Positions 16,823-24,853 of a DNA stretch of 64,000 nucleotides are shown in pieces (the stretch's first letter is position 1; each line of letters opens with the position of its first letter). Source of the DNA: Pseudonocardia autotrophica. GTDB taxonomy: Bacteria > Actinomycetota > Actinomycetes > Mycobacteriales > Pseudonocardiaceae. The position numbers and the translations under genes were made by a program. The DNA lies in contig NZ_JNYD01000038.1 of assembly GCF_000717175.1 (NCBI RefSeq), forward strand, positions 5,533-69,532. The letters are read 5' to 3'. The notes below the pieces were generated by a model. The model did no database searches. It was not told the origin of the DNA and saw only the letters and a program-made list of their open reading frames with translations.

Positions 16823-18031
16823 GTGAACGCAGTGGCGTCCGTCGTGCTGGTCGCCGTCGCCCTCGCCGCCGGGTTGTGGGCCGGTGTCCTGATCGGCCGC
16901 CGCCGCGCCCGGCCCGCCCGGCCCCGGCCGGACGGCCGGCGGGTGCCGACGCTGGCCGAGCTCCTCCAGCGCGTCTTCCGGTCGACCGGCTCCGGGCTCG
17001 CCGTGCTCTCCGGCACCGGCGACGTCGTCCTGCACAACCGGCGGTCCGCCGAGCTCGGCGTGGTCCGGGCCGGCCGGCCCGACCCCCGCGCCTGGGCGGC
17101 CTGCCAGAAGGTGCTCGAGGGCTCGACCGACGTCGAGGTGGACCTCGCCCCGCTGGAGGTGCGCGGCCGCCAGCCCGCCGCCGTTGTCGCCGTGGTGCGG
17201 CCCCTGGGCGACGGGTTCACCCTCGTCGAGGCCGCGGACATGTCCGACGCCGTGCGCCTCGAGGCCACCCGGCGGGACTTCGTGGCCAACGTGAGCCACG
17301 AGCTGAAGACGCCGGTGGGCGCGGTCGGGCTGCTGGCCGAGGCGGTGCTCGACTCGGTCGACGACCCCGAGTCGGTGAACCGCTTCGCCGGCAAGATCCT
17401 GCGCGAGTCGACCCGGCTCGGCGCGCTCGTCACCGAGCTGATCGCGCTGTCCCGGCTGACCGGGGCCGAGGCGCTGCCCGACCTCGAGGACGTGGACGTC
17501 GACGACGTCGTCGCCGAGGCCCTCGGCCGCTCGCGGCTCTCCGCCGAGTCGGCCGGCATCGAGATCACCGTCGACGAGCCCTCCGGCCTCGAGGTGGCCG
17601 GGGACCGGACGCTGCTGGTCACGGCCCTGTCGAACCTCCTCGAGAACGCCGTGGCCTACTCGCCGCCCGACGCGTCGGTCTCGGTGTCCCGCCGGCTCGA
17701 GGACGGCTGGGTCGAGATCGCCGTGACCGACCGCGGCATCGGCATCGCGCCGGAGCACCAGGTCCGCGTGTTCGAGCGGTTCTTCCGGGTCGACCCGGCC
17801 CGCTCCCGCGCGACCGGCGGCACCGGGCTCGGCCTGGCGATCGTCAAGCACGTCCTCGCGAACCACGGTGGCGAGGTGCGGCTGTGGAGCCGCCCCGGCA
17901 CCGGATCGACCTTCACCATGCGGCTCCCCGCCACCGGTGCCGCCGTGCCGGCCTCCTCCCCGGAGGACCACGCGGTGGACCCGGCCACCGACCGAGACCC
18001 GGCCGGGGCGACCGGCCGAGCTGGAGGATGA
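16823..18031 (+). CDS. senX3: Sensor histidine kinase SenX3 (phosphate-responsive)
   Basis: 402 residues. One hydrophobic N-terminal segment (about 4-24) anchors the protein; a PAS-like region (50-145) precedes the dimerisation helix with the phospho-accepting His159 in FVANVSHELKTPVGAVG. The ATPase domain shows the N-box (LSNLLENAVAYSP), DRGIGIAPEHQ and GGTGLGLAIVKHV. SenX3 controls RegX3 during phosphate limitation in mycobacteria, as PhoR does in Streptomyces. Only one clear membrane segment is visible, whereas mycobacterial SenX3 is described with two, so topology is uncertain. Its stop lies one base before the regX3 ATG. Confidence 0.93.
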   Translation: MNAVASVVLVAVALAAGLWAGVLIGRRRARPARPRPDGRRVPTLAELLQRVFRSTGSGLAVLSGTGDVVLHNRRSAELGVVRAGRPDPRAWAACQKVLEGSTDVEVDLAPLEVRGRQPAAVVAVVRPLGDGFTLVEAADMSDAVRLEATRRDFVANVSHELKTPVGAVGLLAEAVLDSVDDPESVNRFAGKILRESTRLGALVTELIALSRLTGAEALPDLEDVDVDDVVAEALGRSRLSAESAGIEITVDEPSGLEVAGDRTLLVTALSNLLENAVAYSPPDASVSVSRRLEDGWVEIAVTDRGIGIAPEHQVRVFERFFRVDPARSRATGGTGLGLAIVKHVLANHGGEVRLWSRPGTGSTFTMRLPATGAAVPASSPEDHAVDPATDRDPAGATGRAGG

Positions 18032-18032
18032 G

Positions 18033-18722
18033 ATGACCAGGGTGCTGATCGTCGAGGACGAGGAGTCCTTCGCCGACCCGCTCGCGTTCCTGCTGCGCAA
18101 GGAGGGCTTCACCGCCGCCGTCGCGACGACCGGCCAGGAGGCCCTCGAGGAGTTCGACCGCAACGGCGCCGACATCGTGCTGCTCGACCTCATGCTCCCC
18201 GGCATGAGCGGCACGGACGTGTGCAAGGCCCTGCGCTCGCGCTCGGCCGTCCCGGTGATCATGGTGACCGCACGGGACAGCGAGATCGACAAGGTCGTCG
18301 GCCTGGAGCTGGGCGCCGACGACTACGTGACCAAGCCGTACTCCGCCCGCGAGCTCATCGCCCGGGTGCGCGCCGTCCTGCGCCGCGGCGGCGAGAACGG
18401 CACCGGCGACGCCGACGGCGCCGGCGTGCTCGAGGCGGGCCCGGTTCGCATGGACGTCGAGCGGCACGTGGTGTCGGTCGACGGCACGGACGTCGCCCTG
18501 CCGCTCAAGGAGTTCGACCTCCTCGAGTACCTGCTGCGCAACGCCGGCCGGGTGCTCACCCGCGGCCAGCTCATCGACCGGGTGTGGGGCGCGGACTACG
18601 TGGGCGACACCAAGACCCTCGACGTCCACGTCAAGCGCCTGCGCGCCAAGGTGGAGAAGGACCCCAGCGCCCCGCAGCACCTCGTGACGGTGCGGGGGCT
18701 GGGGTACAAGTTCGAGAGCTGA
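18033..18722 (+). CDS. regX3: Response regulator RegX3 (OmpR/PhoB type)
   Basis: 229 residues. The receiver domain has an acidic pocket (VEDEES), phospho-acceptor Asp52 in IVLLDLMLPGMSG, and Lys in VTKPYSA. The C-terminal winged helix shows ALPLKEFDLLEYLLRNAGRV and VDVHVKRLRAKVE-like recognition elements. It is the partner of SenX3 and activates phosphate-scavenging genes in relatives. The ATG at 18033 lies one base past the senX3 stop (GGATGAGATG), so the pair is translationally coupled. A hairpin at 18730-18750 may end the operon. Confidence 0.95.
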   Translation: MTRVLIVEDEESFADPLAFLLRKEGFTAAVATTGQEALEEFDRNGADIVLLDLMLPGMSGTDVCKALRSRSAVPVIMVTARDSEIDKVVGLELGADDYVTKPYSARELIARVRAVLRRGGENGTGDADGAGVLEAGPVRMDVERHVVSVDGTDVALPLKEFDLLEYLLRNAGRVLTRGQLIDRVWGADYVGDTKTLDVHVKRLRAKVEKDPSAPQHLVTVRGLGYKFES

Positions 18723-18729
18723 GGGTCCG

Positions 18730-18750
18730 GGTCCGCAGGATCTGCGGACC
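18730..18750 (+). terminator. Hairpin downstream of regX3
   Basis: A perfect 9-bp stem, GGTCCGCAG / CTGCGGACC, with a 3-nt loop starts 8 bp after the regX3 stop. There is no U-tract, as is usual for actinobacterial terminators. Confidence 0.5.
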
Positions 18751-18777
18751 GCCCCCGGACGGTGCACACTTCGCTCC

Positions 18778-20316
18778 GTGGGATGGGGCCGGTGGGTTCC
18801 GTGGGCGGCCGGGTTGGGCATCGCGGCGCACGACCTGGTCCAGCGGCGGCATGCGCTGCTGCGGAACTTCCCGGTGCTCGGCCACGGCCGGTACCTGATC
18901 GAGGCGGTCGGGCCGGAGCTGCGCCAGTACGTCGTGGCGGGCAACGACGAGGAGCGCCCCTTCAGCCGGGACCAGCGCCGGTGGGTCTACGCGTCGGCCA
19001 AGCTCGAGAACAACTACTTCGGGTTCGGCACCGACAACGACGTCGAGCACACCCCCGGCTACGTGATCATCAAGCACCGCACGTTCGGCCGGACCGCGCC
19101 CGCGCACCCGCACCCCCAGGGCGACGACTCGGTGTGGCTGCCGTGTGCGAAGGTCCTCGGCGCCGCCCGCGGCCGGCGCGCGGCCTTCCGGCCCGACTCG
19201 GCCGTGAACATCTCCGGGATGAGCTACGGGTCGCTGTCCGGCCGGGCGATCGAGGCGCTCAACCGCGGGGCGGCGGCCGCGGGGTGCCTGCAGAACACGG
19301 GCGAAGGCGGGATCGCCGCGCAGCACCGGTGCGGCGGCGAGCTGGTCTGGCAGATCGGCACCGCCTACTTCGGCTGCCGCGACGAGCAGGGCCGGTTCGA
19401 CCTGCAGCGGCTCAAGGACGGCGTCGCCGCGGCACCGGTGCGGGCGCTGGAGATCAAGCTGAGCCAGGGTGCCAAGCCGGGTCTGGGCGGACTGCTGCCC
19501 GGGGTGAAGGTCACGGCGGAGATCGCCGCGGTCCGCGGGATCCCGATCGGGAAGGACTGCGTGAGCCCCTCGCGGCACACGGCGTTCCGGGACACGGACG
19601 AGCTGCTGGACTGGGTCGAGATGCTGGCCGACGAGACCGGCCTGCCGGTGGGGATCAAGTCCGCCGTCGGCGACCTGGAGTTCTGGACGGAGCTCACCGA
19701 CCTGATGACCCGGACCGGGCGCGGGGTCGACTTCGTGACCGTCGACGGCGGCGAGGGCGGCACCGGCGCGTCCCCGCTGGTGTTCACCGACTCGGTCGCG
19801 CTGCCGTTCCGGCTCGGGTTCAGCCGCGTGTACCGGGAGTTCGCGCTGCGCGGCCTGCACGAGCAGGTGGTCTTCGTCGGGGCGGGGAAGCTCGGGCTGC
19901 CGGACAACGCCGTCGTCGCGTTCGCGCTCGGGGTCGACATGGTCAACGTCGCGCGCGAGGCCATGCTCGCCATCGGCTGCATCCAGGCCCAGAAGTGCCA
20001 CACGGACACCTGCCCCACGGGGGTCGCCACGCAGAACCGTTGGCTGGCCCACGGCCTCGATCCGACGCTCAAGTCGGCGCGGCTGGCCAACTACGTCCTG
20101 ACCCTGCGCCGCGACCTGGGCAAGGTCGCCGAGGCCGCGGGCGTCGAGCATCCCGCGTTGATCACCACGGACGACGTCGAGATCCTCGACGGCCAGACCG
20201 TCGCCCGGGGCCTGGGCGAGGTGTACGACTACCGGCCGGGCTGGGGGCTGCCGTCGGGCCCGGACCAGGAGGAGATCGTCGCGTTGCTGCGCAAGGGCCG
20301 GCCCGCTCCCAGCTGA
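18778..20316 (+). CDS. FMN-binding glutamate synthase-like protein, membrane-anchored
   Basis: 512 residues, covering the GltB central/FMN domain but without the glutaminase domain. Landmarks are SGMSYGSLSGRAIEALNRGA, NTGEGGI, KLSQGAKPGLGG, VDGGEGGTGASPL and the 3Fe-4S motif C-x5-C-x4-C in CIQAQKCHTDTCPTG. The first 20 residues are hydrophobic and may be a membrane anchor. Such stand-alone GltB-like proteins occur widely in actinobacteria, but their substrate is not established; ammonia-dependent glutamate formation or another FMN oxidoreduction is possible. No gltD-like subunit is nearby. The GTG at 18778 follows a weak CACACT -10 by 7 nt. Confidence 0.8.
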   Translation: MGWGRWVPWAAGLGIAAHDLVQRRHALLRNFPVLGHGRYLIEAVGPELRQYVVAGNDEERPFSRDQRRWVYASAKLENNYFGFGTDNDVEHTPGYVIIKHRTFGRTAPAHPHPQGDDSVWLPCAKVLGAARGRRAAFRPDSAVNISGMSYGSLSGRAIEALNRGAAAAGCLQNTGEGGIAAQHRCGGELVWQIGTAYFGCRDEQGRFDLQRLKDGVAAAPVRALEIKLSQGAKPGLGGLLPGVKVTAEIAAVRGIPIGKDCVSPSRHTAFRDTDELLDWVEMLADETGLPVGIKSAVGDLEFWTELTDLMTRTGRGVDFVTVDGGEGGTGASPLVFTDSVALPFRLGFSRVYREFALRGLHEQVVFVGAGKLGLPDNAVVAFALGVDMVNVAREAMLAIGCIQAQKCHTDTCPTGVATQNRWLAHGLDPTLKSARLANYVLTLRRDLGKVAEAAGVEHPALITTDDVEILDGQTVARGLGEVYDYRPGWGLPSGPDQEEIVALLRKGRPAPS

Positions 20317-20473
20317 CCGCCCGGACGCCGCCGTCCCGGGGACGCCATGGTTCTGCGCTCTCGCGAGGAACGGCGAGCGGGATGCGACGAGTGGTCGGTC
20401 CGAATTCGACGGTCCGCATCAGTCATGCGGCCGAGCGGCAAGCGGTCGTTGAACTGCGATGATGGCCGATCTT

Positions 20474-20496
20474 TCGAACACATGTTCTCGTAGAAT
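20474..20496 (+). promoter_or_regulatory. LexA (SOS) box and -10 upstream of the DUF222-HNH gene
   Basis: TCGAACACATGTTCTC (20474-20489) matches the actinobacterial SOS consensus TCGAAC-N4-GTTCGA at 10 of 12 fixed positions. TAGAAT (20491-20496) follows at once and ends 6 nt before the ATG at 20503. LexA bound here would cover the promoter. Confidence 0.75.
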
Positions 20497-20502
20497 CGAG
20501 AC

Positions 20503-21842
20503 ATGGACGCAGGGCCCGTCGGCACCGCGCGCGACCGCCTTCGAGAGGCGATCGCGCAGCTGGCCGATGCCGCCGGACCCCACGCTGCTGCCGACGACGT
20601 GATCGCCGGGCTCAACGCCTACAGGAGGCCCGACGGAGCCTGGACCGGGCGATGGTCGACGCGCTCCGGGACCTGCACCGGCGTGGGACCTTCTCCGAGC
20701 GCGGCTACCGCTCGCCCACCGGCGCGCTCTCCGACCTACTCGGATGGGAACGCTTCGAAGCCCGGCGCCGTGTGATTGCCGCGGAGCACGTCTGTGAGGA
20801 GATCGGGCTCGACGGCACGGCCCTGCCCGCCCGGCTGCCCGCCACCGCGACCGTGTTCGCCTCCGGCGAGGCCGCCCTCCGCCACGTCGAGGTCATCGCC
20901 CGGCTGCTCGACGGCGGCCCCGCCCGCCGACTCGACCCCGAGACCTGGGCCGGCGCCGAGGTGCAACTGGCCGCCAAAGCCGCGATCTCCACGCCCTCCG
21001 AGCTGCACACCTGGGGCACCCAGCTCCTCGAGCTCCTCGACCAGGACGGCGCCGAACCCGACGACACCCCACCCGCGCAGCTCAACGAACTGCGGCTCTC
21101 GCGCTTCCGCACCCGCCCCGGCGGCAAACTGTCCGGCCGTTACGACGACGCCGCACTCTTCGACGCCATCGCCGCCGCCGTGGATGCCGGCGCCGCCCCG
21201 CGCGACGCCGACGACCAACGCAGTGCCGCCGAGCGGCAGGCCGAAGCCCTCGCCGAGGTGTGCGCCCAGGTGCTGTCCCGCGGGCGGCTGCCCGAGACCG
21301 GCGGCCGCCGACCCCAGTTGACCGTCACGGTGCGGCTGGAGGACCTGGAGCGCCGCGCGGCGAGCGCCTCGCTGGAGTTCGGCGGCCAGCTCACCCCGCA
21401 GACCCTGCGTCAGTTGGCGTGTGACGCGGCGGTCATCCCCGTCGTCCTCGACGGCACCGGCGTTCCACTCGACATCGGCCGCCTCTCCCGCACCGTCCCC
21501 GACGGGCTGCGCCGCGCCGTGACCGTGCGCGACCGCGGCTGCGCCTTCCCCGGCTGCGACCGCCCACCCTCCTGGTGCGACATCCACCACGTGCGCGAAT
21601 GGCAACACGGCGGCCCGACCAGCCTGGGCAACCTCGTCATGCTCTGCACCGTCCACCACCGGCTGATCCACCACTCCCACACCTGGCCCATTCACGGTCT
21701 CCCTCGGCGGCCTGCCGGCGCAGCCTGGTGGACGCCAGACGTCGCAATTCGCCGAGCGTCCACGCTTCGCCGAGGCTTTCGGGACCGGATCGGGTACCCG
21801 GACGGCCGGTCCCGGAGGGGTGCCCGGCTCCTCCGCCGGTGA
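20503..21842 (+). pseudogene. DUF222/13E12-type HNH endonuclease gene with a single-base frameshift
   Basis: Two open frames join into one DUF222-HNH protein. Codons from ATG 20503 give an N-terminus ending DDVIAGLNA, then the frame reads nonsense to 20775. In another frame, LQEARRSLDRAMVDALRDLH begins at 20619 and continues through DUF222 to an HNH domain: CAFPGCDRPPSWCDIHHVRE, then HGGPTSLGNLVMLCTVHHRL. Restoring one C near 20619 rejoins the frames as NA-LQEARRS. The catalytic HNH residues are intact. A LexA box and -10 fix the start at 20503, so the break is real in this sequence or is an assembly error. Such genes are repetitive, SOS-regulated elements in mycobacteria. The nuclease role is inferred. 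Confidence 0.75.
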
Positions 21843-21939
21843 AGGGAGAGCCCGTGGTCAGGTCAGCGGTGGGTGTGATCCCGGAGCGAGCGACGCGGCC
21901 CGGTGCGCGCGCCCGGACGTCCCGGAGCGGAGGTGGCCC

Positions 21940-22254
21940 GTGTCCGTGACGACCACGCGTTCGGCCGGTTCACCGGTCCACCGGCACCGGAACGACTCGA
22001 ACCTCGCCGACGTCGTCGAGCTCATCCTCGACCGTGGCCTCGTGATCGACGTGTTCGTGCGGGTCTCCCTGCTCGGACTCGAGATCCTCACGATCGACAT
22101 CCGGATCGTGGTCGCGAGCGTCGACACGTTCCTGCAGTACGCGGAGGCGACCGATCGCCTGTATCTGTACGGCACGAGTGCACGGCGCCGCCTGCCCGCC
22201 GGGGACCGGGACGGCGAGGACGACGCCGGGTACGACGCCGAGGACGAGGGGTGA
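21940..22254 (+). CDS. Gas vesicle structural protein GvpA/GvpJ homologue
   Basis: 104 residues. Residues 24-75 match the GvpA/J core: NLADVVELILDRGLVIDVFV followed by RVSLLGLEILTID and VVASVDTFLQYAEATDRL. In gas vesicles this amphipathic alpha-beta-beta-alpha unit polymerises into the shell; GvpJ is a related minor component. The C-terminus is an acidic tail (DGEDDAGYDAEDEG), unusual for GvpA. The GTG at 21940 has GGAGG 7 nt upstream; GTG 21946 is an alternative. The gvpO-like gene follows within a few bases. Whether it forms vesicles is doubtful, as no gvpF/L, G, K or N is nearby. Confidence 0.82.
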   Translation: MSVTTTRSAGSPVHRHRNDSNLADVVELILDRGLVIDVFVRVSLLGLEILTIDIRIVVASVDTFLQYAEATDRLYLYGTSARRRLPAGDRDGEDDAGYDAEDEG

Positions 22255-22259
22255 GCGTG

Positions 22260-22883
22260 ATGGCCGACGACGAGAACCCGACGACGCCGCGCCGTCGACG
22301 GAGCGCCCGGACGAGGTCCGCGCGGGCCGAGAAGGCCGCGCCGGCGTCGGAGGAGGTCCGGGAGGACGACGGCGCGGACACCGCGGAGGAGGAACCCACC
22401 GACGACGGCGCCGAGGAGGAGGCCACGGGTACGGCGACCGGCGAGGAGGAGACCGGCGAGGAGGAGACCGGCGAGGAGGAGCCCGGCGAGGAGGAGCCCG
22501 GCGAGGAGGAGCCCGGCGAGGAGGAGCCCGGCGAGGAGGAGCCCGGCGAGGAGGAGCCCGGCGGGCAGGACGGTGCGGCGCGGAAGGGGCGCACCGACGG
22601 CTCCGGCGGCGACCGGCCGGGCGGGTCCATCGTCCGGGTGGCACGCCGGGCGGCGGAGCACGTCCGGGTGCTGACCGGGCGGCACCCGGAGAGCGTGGTC
22701 TCGATCGAGCCGCGGGACGGCAACTGGTGCGTCGGCGTCGAGGTCGTCGAGACGCACCGCATCCCGGACTCGGCGGACATCCTCGCGATCTACGAGGTGC
22801 TCGTCCGGCCCGACGGCGACCTGCTGTCGTACCGGCGGGTCCGGCGCTACACGCGCGGTCAGGTCGACCGGCCGTGGCGGTGA
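22260..22883 (+). CDS. gvpO: GvpO family gas vesicle protein with acidic repeat insert
   Basis: 207 residues. The C-terminal 80 match GvpO: RVARRAAEHVRVLTGRHPES, then VEVVETHRIPDSADILAIYE and YRRVRRYTRGQ. GvpO is required for gas vesicle formation in haloarchaea and is present in actinobacterial clusters; its biochemical role is unclear. The N-terminal half is basic, then strongly acidic, with two GEEET and six GEEEP repeats. The ATG at 22260 is preferred, since GAGGGG lies about 9 nt upstream; GTG 22251, overlapping the gvpA/J stop, is possible. The two genes are clearly one operon. Confidence 0.8.
   Translation: MADDENPTTPRRRRSARTRSARAEKAAPASEEVREDDGADTAEEEPTDDGAEEEATGTATGEEETGEEETGEEEPGEEEPGEEEPGEEEPGEEEPGEEEPGGQDGAARKGRTDGSGGDRPGGSIVRVARRAAEHVRVLTGRHPESVVSIEPRDGNWCVGVEVVETHRIPDSADILAIYEVLVRPDGDLLSYRRVRRYTRGQVDRPWR
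22441..22560. repeat. Eight 15-bp tandem repeats in gvpO
   Basis: Eight in-frame 15-bp units encode GEEET twice, then GEEEP six times. The six GEEEP units are identical at DNA level, so copy number is likely to vary by slippage. Confidence 0.95.
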
Positions 22884-23068
22884 CGCGCGGCGCCGAGGCG
22901 TCCGCCACGGCCTCCGCCCCGCCGATCGGCCCCGTCACGTCCCCTGATCGGCACGTCCTCGCGAGGCGACCGGAGTCTTTTCTCCGCGATCGCGGTGCCC
23001 GGGGTTGGCGCGGGCGAGCGGTGGGGGATCCGCCCGCCCGACAGCACCCACGCGAGGAGGAGGCGACG

Positions 23069-24748
23069 ATGTCGTCAGCACAACCCGCCGCTGGATCCGG
23101 ACCGGCCCCGTCCGGCTCGTCCGAGCGGATCCAGGACGCGATGATCGCGTTCAACGACGAGGTCTTCGAGACCCTGCAGAAGCTGCTCAAGGCCCAGCAG
23201 GAGCTGGTCCGCGCCGTCATCGCGGCCTCGGAGCCGGGCTCGGCCGCGTCGGACGGGGGCGGGCAGGACGAGCGCGGGCCGGCGGACTCGGGCGCGGACG
23301 ACGACGCCCAGCCGGAGGTCATCTTCCCGCTCGACACCGAGACCGAGTCGCCCGAGAGCGGGGCCGACGAGGGCGCGGACGCGGAGGCCGACGAGGCCGC
23401 GGAGAGCGCCGAGGCCGAGGGCGACGAGGAGCCTGCGGCCGAGGCGGACGGGGGCGCCGAGGACAAGACACCGCCCGACGCGGACTGGGTGCTCGACGCC
23501 GAGGCCGCGGGAGCCGTCGACGACGAGGACGACGAGGCCGAGAGCGACGACGCGCTGGACGCCGAGGCCGACGAGGGTGCCGAGGCCGAGGGCGACGACG
23601 GTGCCGAGGCCGAGGCCGACGAGGGCGCCGAGGACGAAGCGGGCGAGGGCCTGGACGACGAGGCTGACGAGGGCGCGGAGGACGAGGTCGACGAGGGCCC
23701 GGAGGACGAGGTCGACGAGGGCGCGGAGGACGAGGTCGACGAGGGCCCGGAGGACGAGGCTGACGAGGGTGTCGAGGCTGAGGCCGACGAGGGTGCGGAA
23801 GACGAAGCGGACGAGGCCGTCGAGGACGAAGCTGACGAGGGCCTCGAGGACGAAGCCGAGTACGAAGCCGACGACGGTGTCGAGGACGAAGCTGACGAGG
23901 GCGTCGGGGACGAAGCCGACGAAGGCTTGGACGACGAGGCTGACGAGGGCCCGGAGGACGAGACCGACGAGGGTGTCGAGGCTGAGGCCGACGAGGACGT
24001 CGAGGACGAAGCGGACGACCGTGCCGAGGACGAATCCGGCGAGGGCCTGGACGACGAGGCCGACGAGGACGTCGAGGCTGAGGCCGACGAGGGTGCCGAG
24101 GACGAAGCCGAGTACGAAGCCGACGACGGTACCGAGGACGAAGCTGACGAGGGCGTCGAGGACGAAGCCGAGTACGAAGCCGACGACGAACTGGACGCCG
24201 AGGCTGACGAGGGCCCGCAGGACGAGGCTTACGAGGGTGCCGAGGCTGACGCCGACGAGGGTGCCGACGACATAGACGACGAGGGCCTGGAGGACGAGGC
24301 TGACGAGGGTGCCGAGGCTGAGGCCGACGAGGGTGCCGACGACGTAGACGACGAGGGCCTGGAGGACGAGGCCGACGGGGGCCTGGAGGACGAGGCCGAC
24401 GGGGGCCTGGAGGACGAGGCCGACGAGGGCCTGGAGGACGAGGCCGACCAGGGCGCCGAGGACGAGGCCGAGGGCGACGAGGATCCCGACGGGATGTCCG
24501 ACGAGGAGGTTCGCGTGGTCGCCGACGCGATGGTCGAGGCGCTGAACGCGGCCGCCGCGGACGAGGGCTCCTCGGACGGTCCCGACGACTCCGCCGACGA
24601 TTCCGCCGACAGCCCCGCCGCCGAGGACGCAACCGACTCCACGGACGACCCGGGCGAGGGTGGGGCCAAGCGATCGAAGAAGCGAGCGAAGTCCACGCGT
24701 GGCGGCAAGTCCCGTCGGGGCAAGGCGCGCGCGGCGGCCGACGGGTGA
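23069..24748 (+). CDS. Acidic octapeptide-repeat protein of the gas-vesicle-like module
   Basis: 559 residues, family not recognised. Residues 18-52 form an amphipathic helix, including RIQDAMIAFNDEVFETLQKL, a plausible coiled coil or phasin-like segment. Residues about 165-470 consist of about 38 imperfect repeats of the form DEADEGxE, almost all Asp, Glu, Ala and Gly. A short helix follows (DEEVRVVADAMVEALNAAA), then a Ser/Asp-rich stretch and a basic tail (KRSKKRAKSTRGGKSRRGKA). The protein is a highly charged polyampholyte, probably disordered in the middle. A strong GAGGAGGAGG precedes the ATG. It follows gvpO after 185 bp and may act with the two Gvp-like proteins. Confidence 0.75.
   Translation: MSSAQPAAGSGPAPSGSSERIQDAMIAFNDEVFETLQKLLKAQQELVRAVIAASEPGSAASDGGGQDERGPADSGADDDAQPEVIFPLDTETESPESGADEGADAEADEAAESAEAEGDEEPAAEADGGAEDKTPPDADWVLDAEAAGAVDDEDDEAESDDALDAEADEGAEAEGDDGAEAEADEGAEDEAGEGLDDEADEGAEDEVDEGPEDEVDEGAEDEVDEGPEDEADEGVEAEADEGAEDEADEAVEDEADEGLEDEAEYEADDGVEDEADEGVGDEADEGLDDEADEGPEDETDEGVEAEADEDVEDEADDRAEDESGEGLDDEADEDVEAEADEGAEDEAEYEADDGTEDEADEGVEDEAEYEADDELDAEADEGPQDEAYEGAEADADEGADDIDDEGLEDEADEGAEAEADEGADDVDDEGLEDEADGGLEDEADGGLEDEADEGLEDEADQGAEDEAEGDEDPDGMSDEEVRVVADAMVEALNAAAADEGSSDGPDDSADDSADSPAAEDATDSTDDPGEGGAKRSKKRAKSTRGGKSRRGKARAAADG
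23565..24476. repeat. 24-bp imperfect tandem repeats encoding acidic octapeptides
   Basis: About 900 bp of degenerate 24-bp units built on gacgaggcc-gacgagggt. Larger blocks such as the one encoding EDEAEYEADD recur near 23850, 24100 and 24160, showing duplication of multi-unit segments. All length changes keep the frame. Confidence 0.85.
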
Positions 24749-24759
24749 TTCCCGGGCGT

Positions 24760-24785
24760 CGGGGGCGGCGCCACCGCCGCCCCCG
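24760..24785 (+). terminator. Hairpin after the acidic repeat gene
   Basis: A perfect 11-bp GC stem (CGGGGGCGGCG / CGCCGCCCCCG) with a CCAC loop begins 12 bp after the stop. It separates the gas-vesicle-like module from ppx. Confidence 0.6.
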
Positions 24786-24841
24786 GCCCACCCGATCAGC
24801 GGGTCCGGTCACGGTGCGGGTACGGGGGAGGCACGGGCCGG

Positions 24842-24847
24842 TAACCT
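24842..24847 (+). promoter_or_regulatory. Candidate -10 (TAACCT) of ppx
   Basis: TAACCT ends 6 nt before the GTG at 24854, indicating a separate, leaderless promoter for the ppx operon. Confidence 0.45.
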
Positions 24848-24853
24848 GATCGC

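Noticed and set aside
20652..21842. A complete DUF222-HNH gene starting at 20652
   Set aside because: The LexA box, -10 and N-terminal DUF222 residues place the true start at 20503; 20652 lies past the frameshift.
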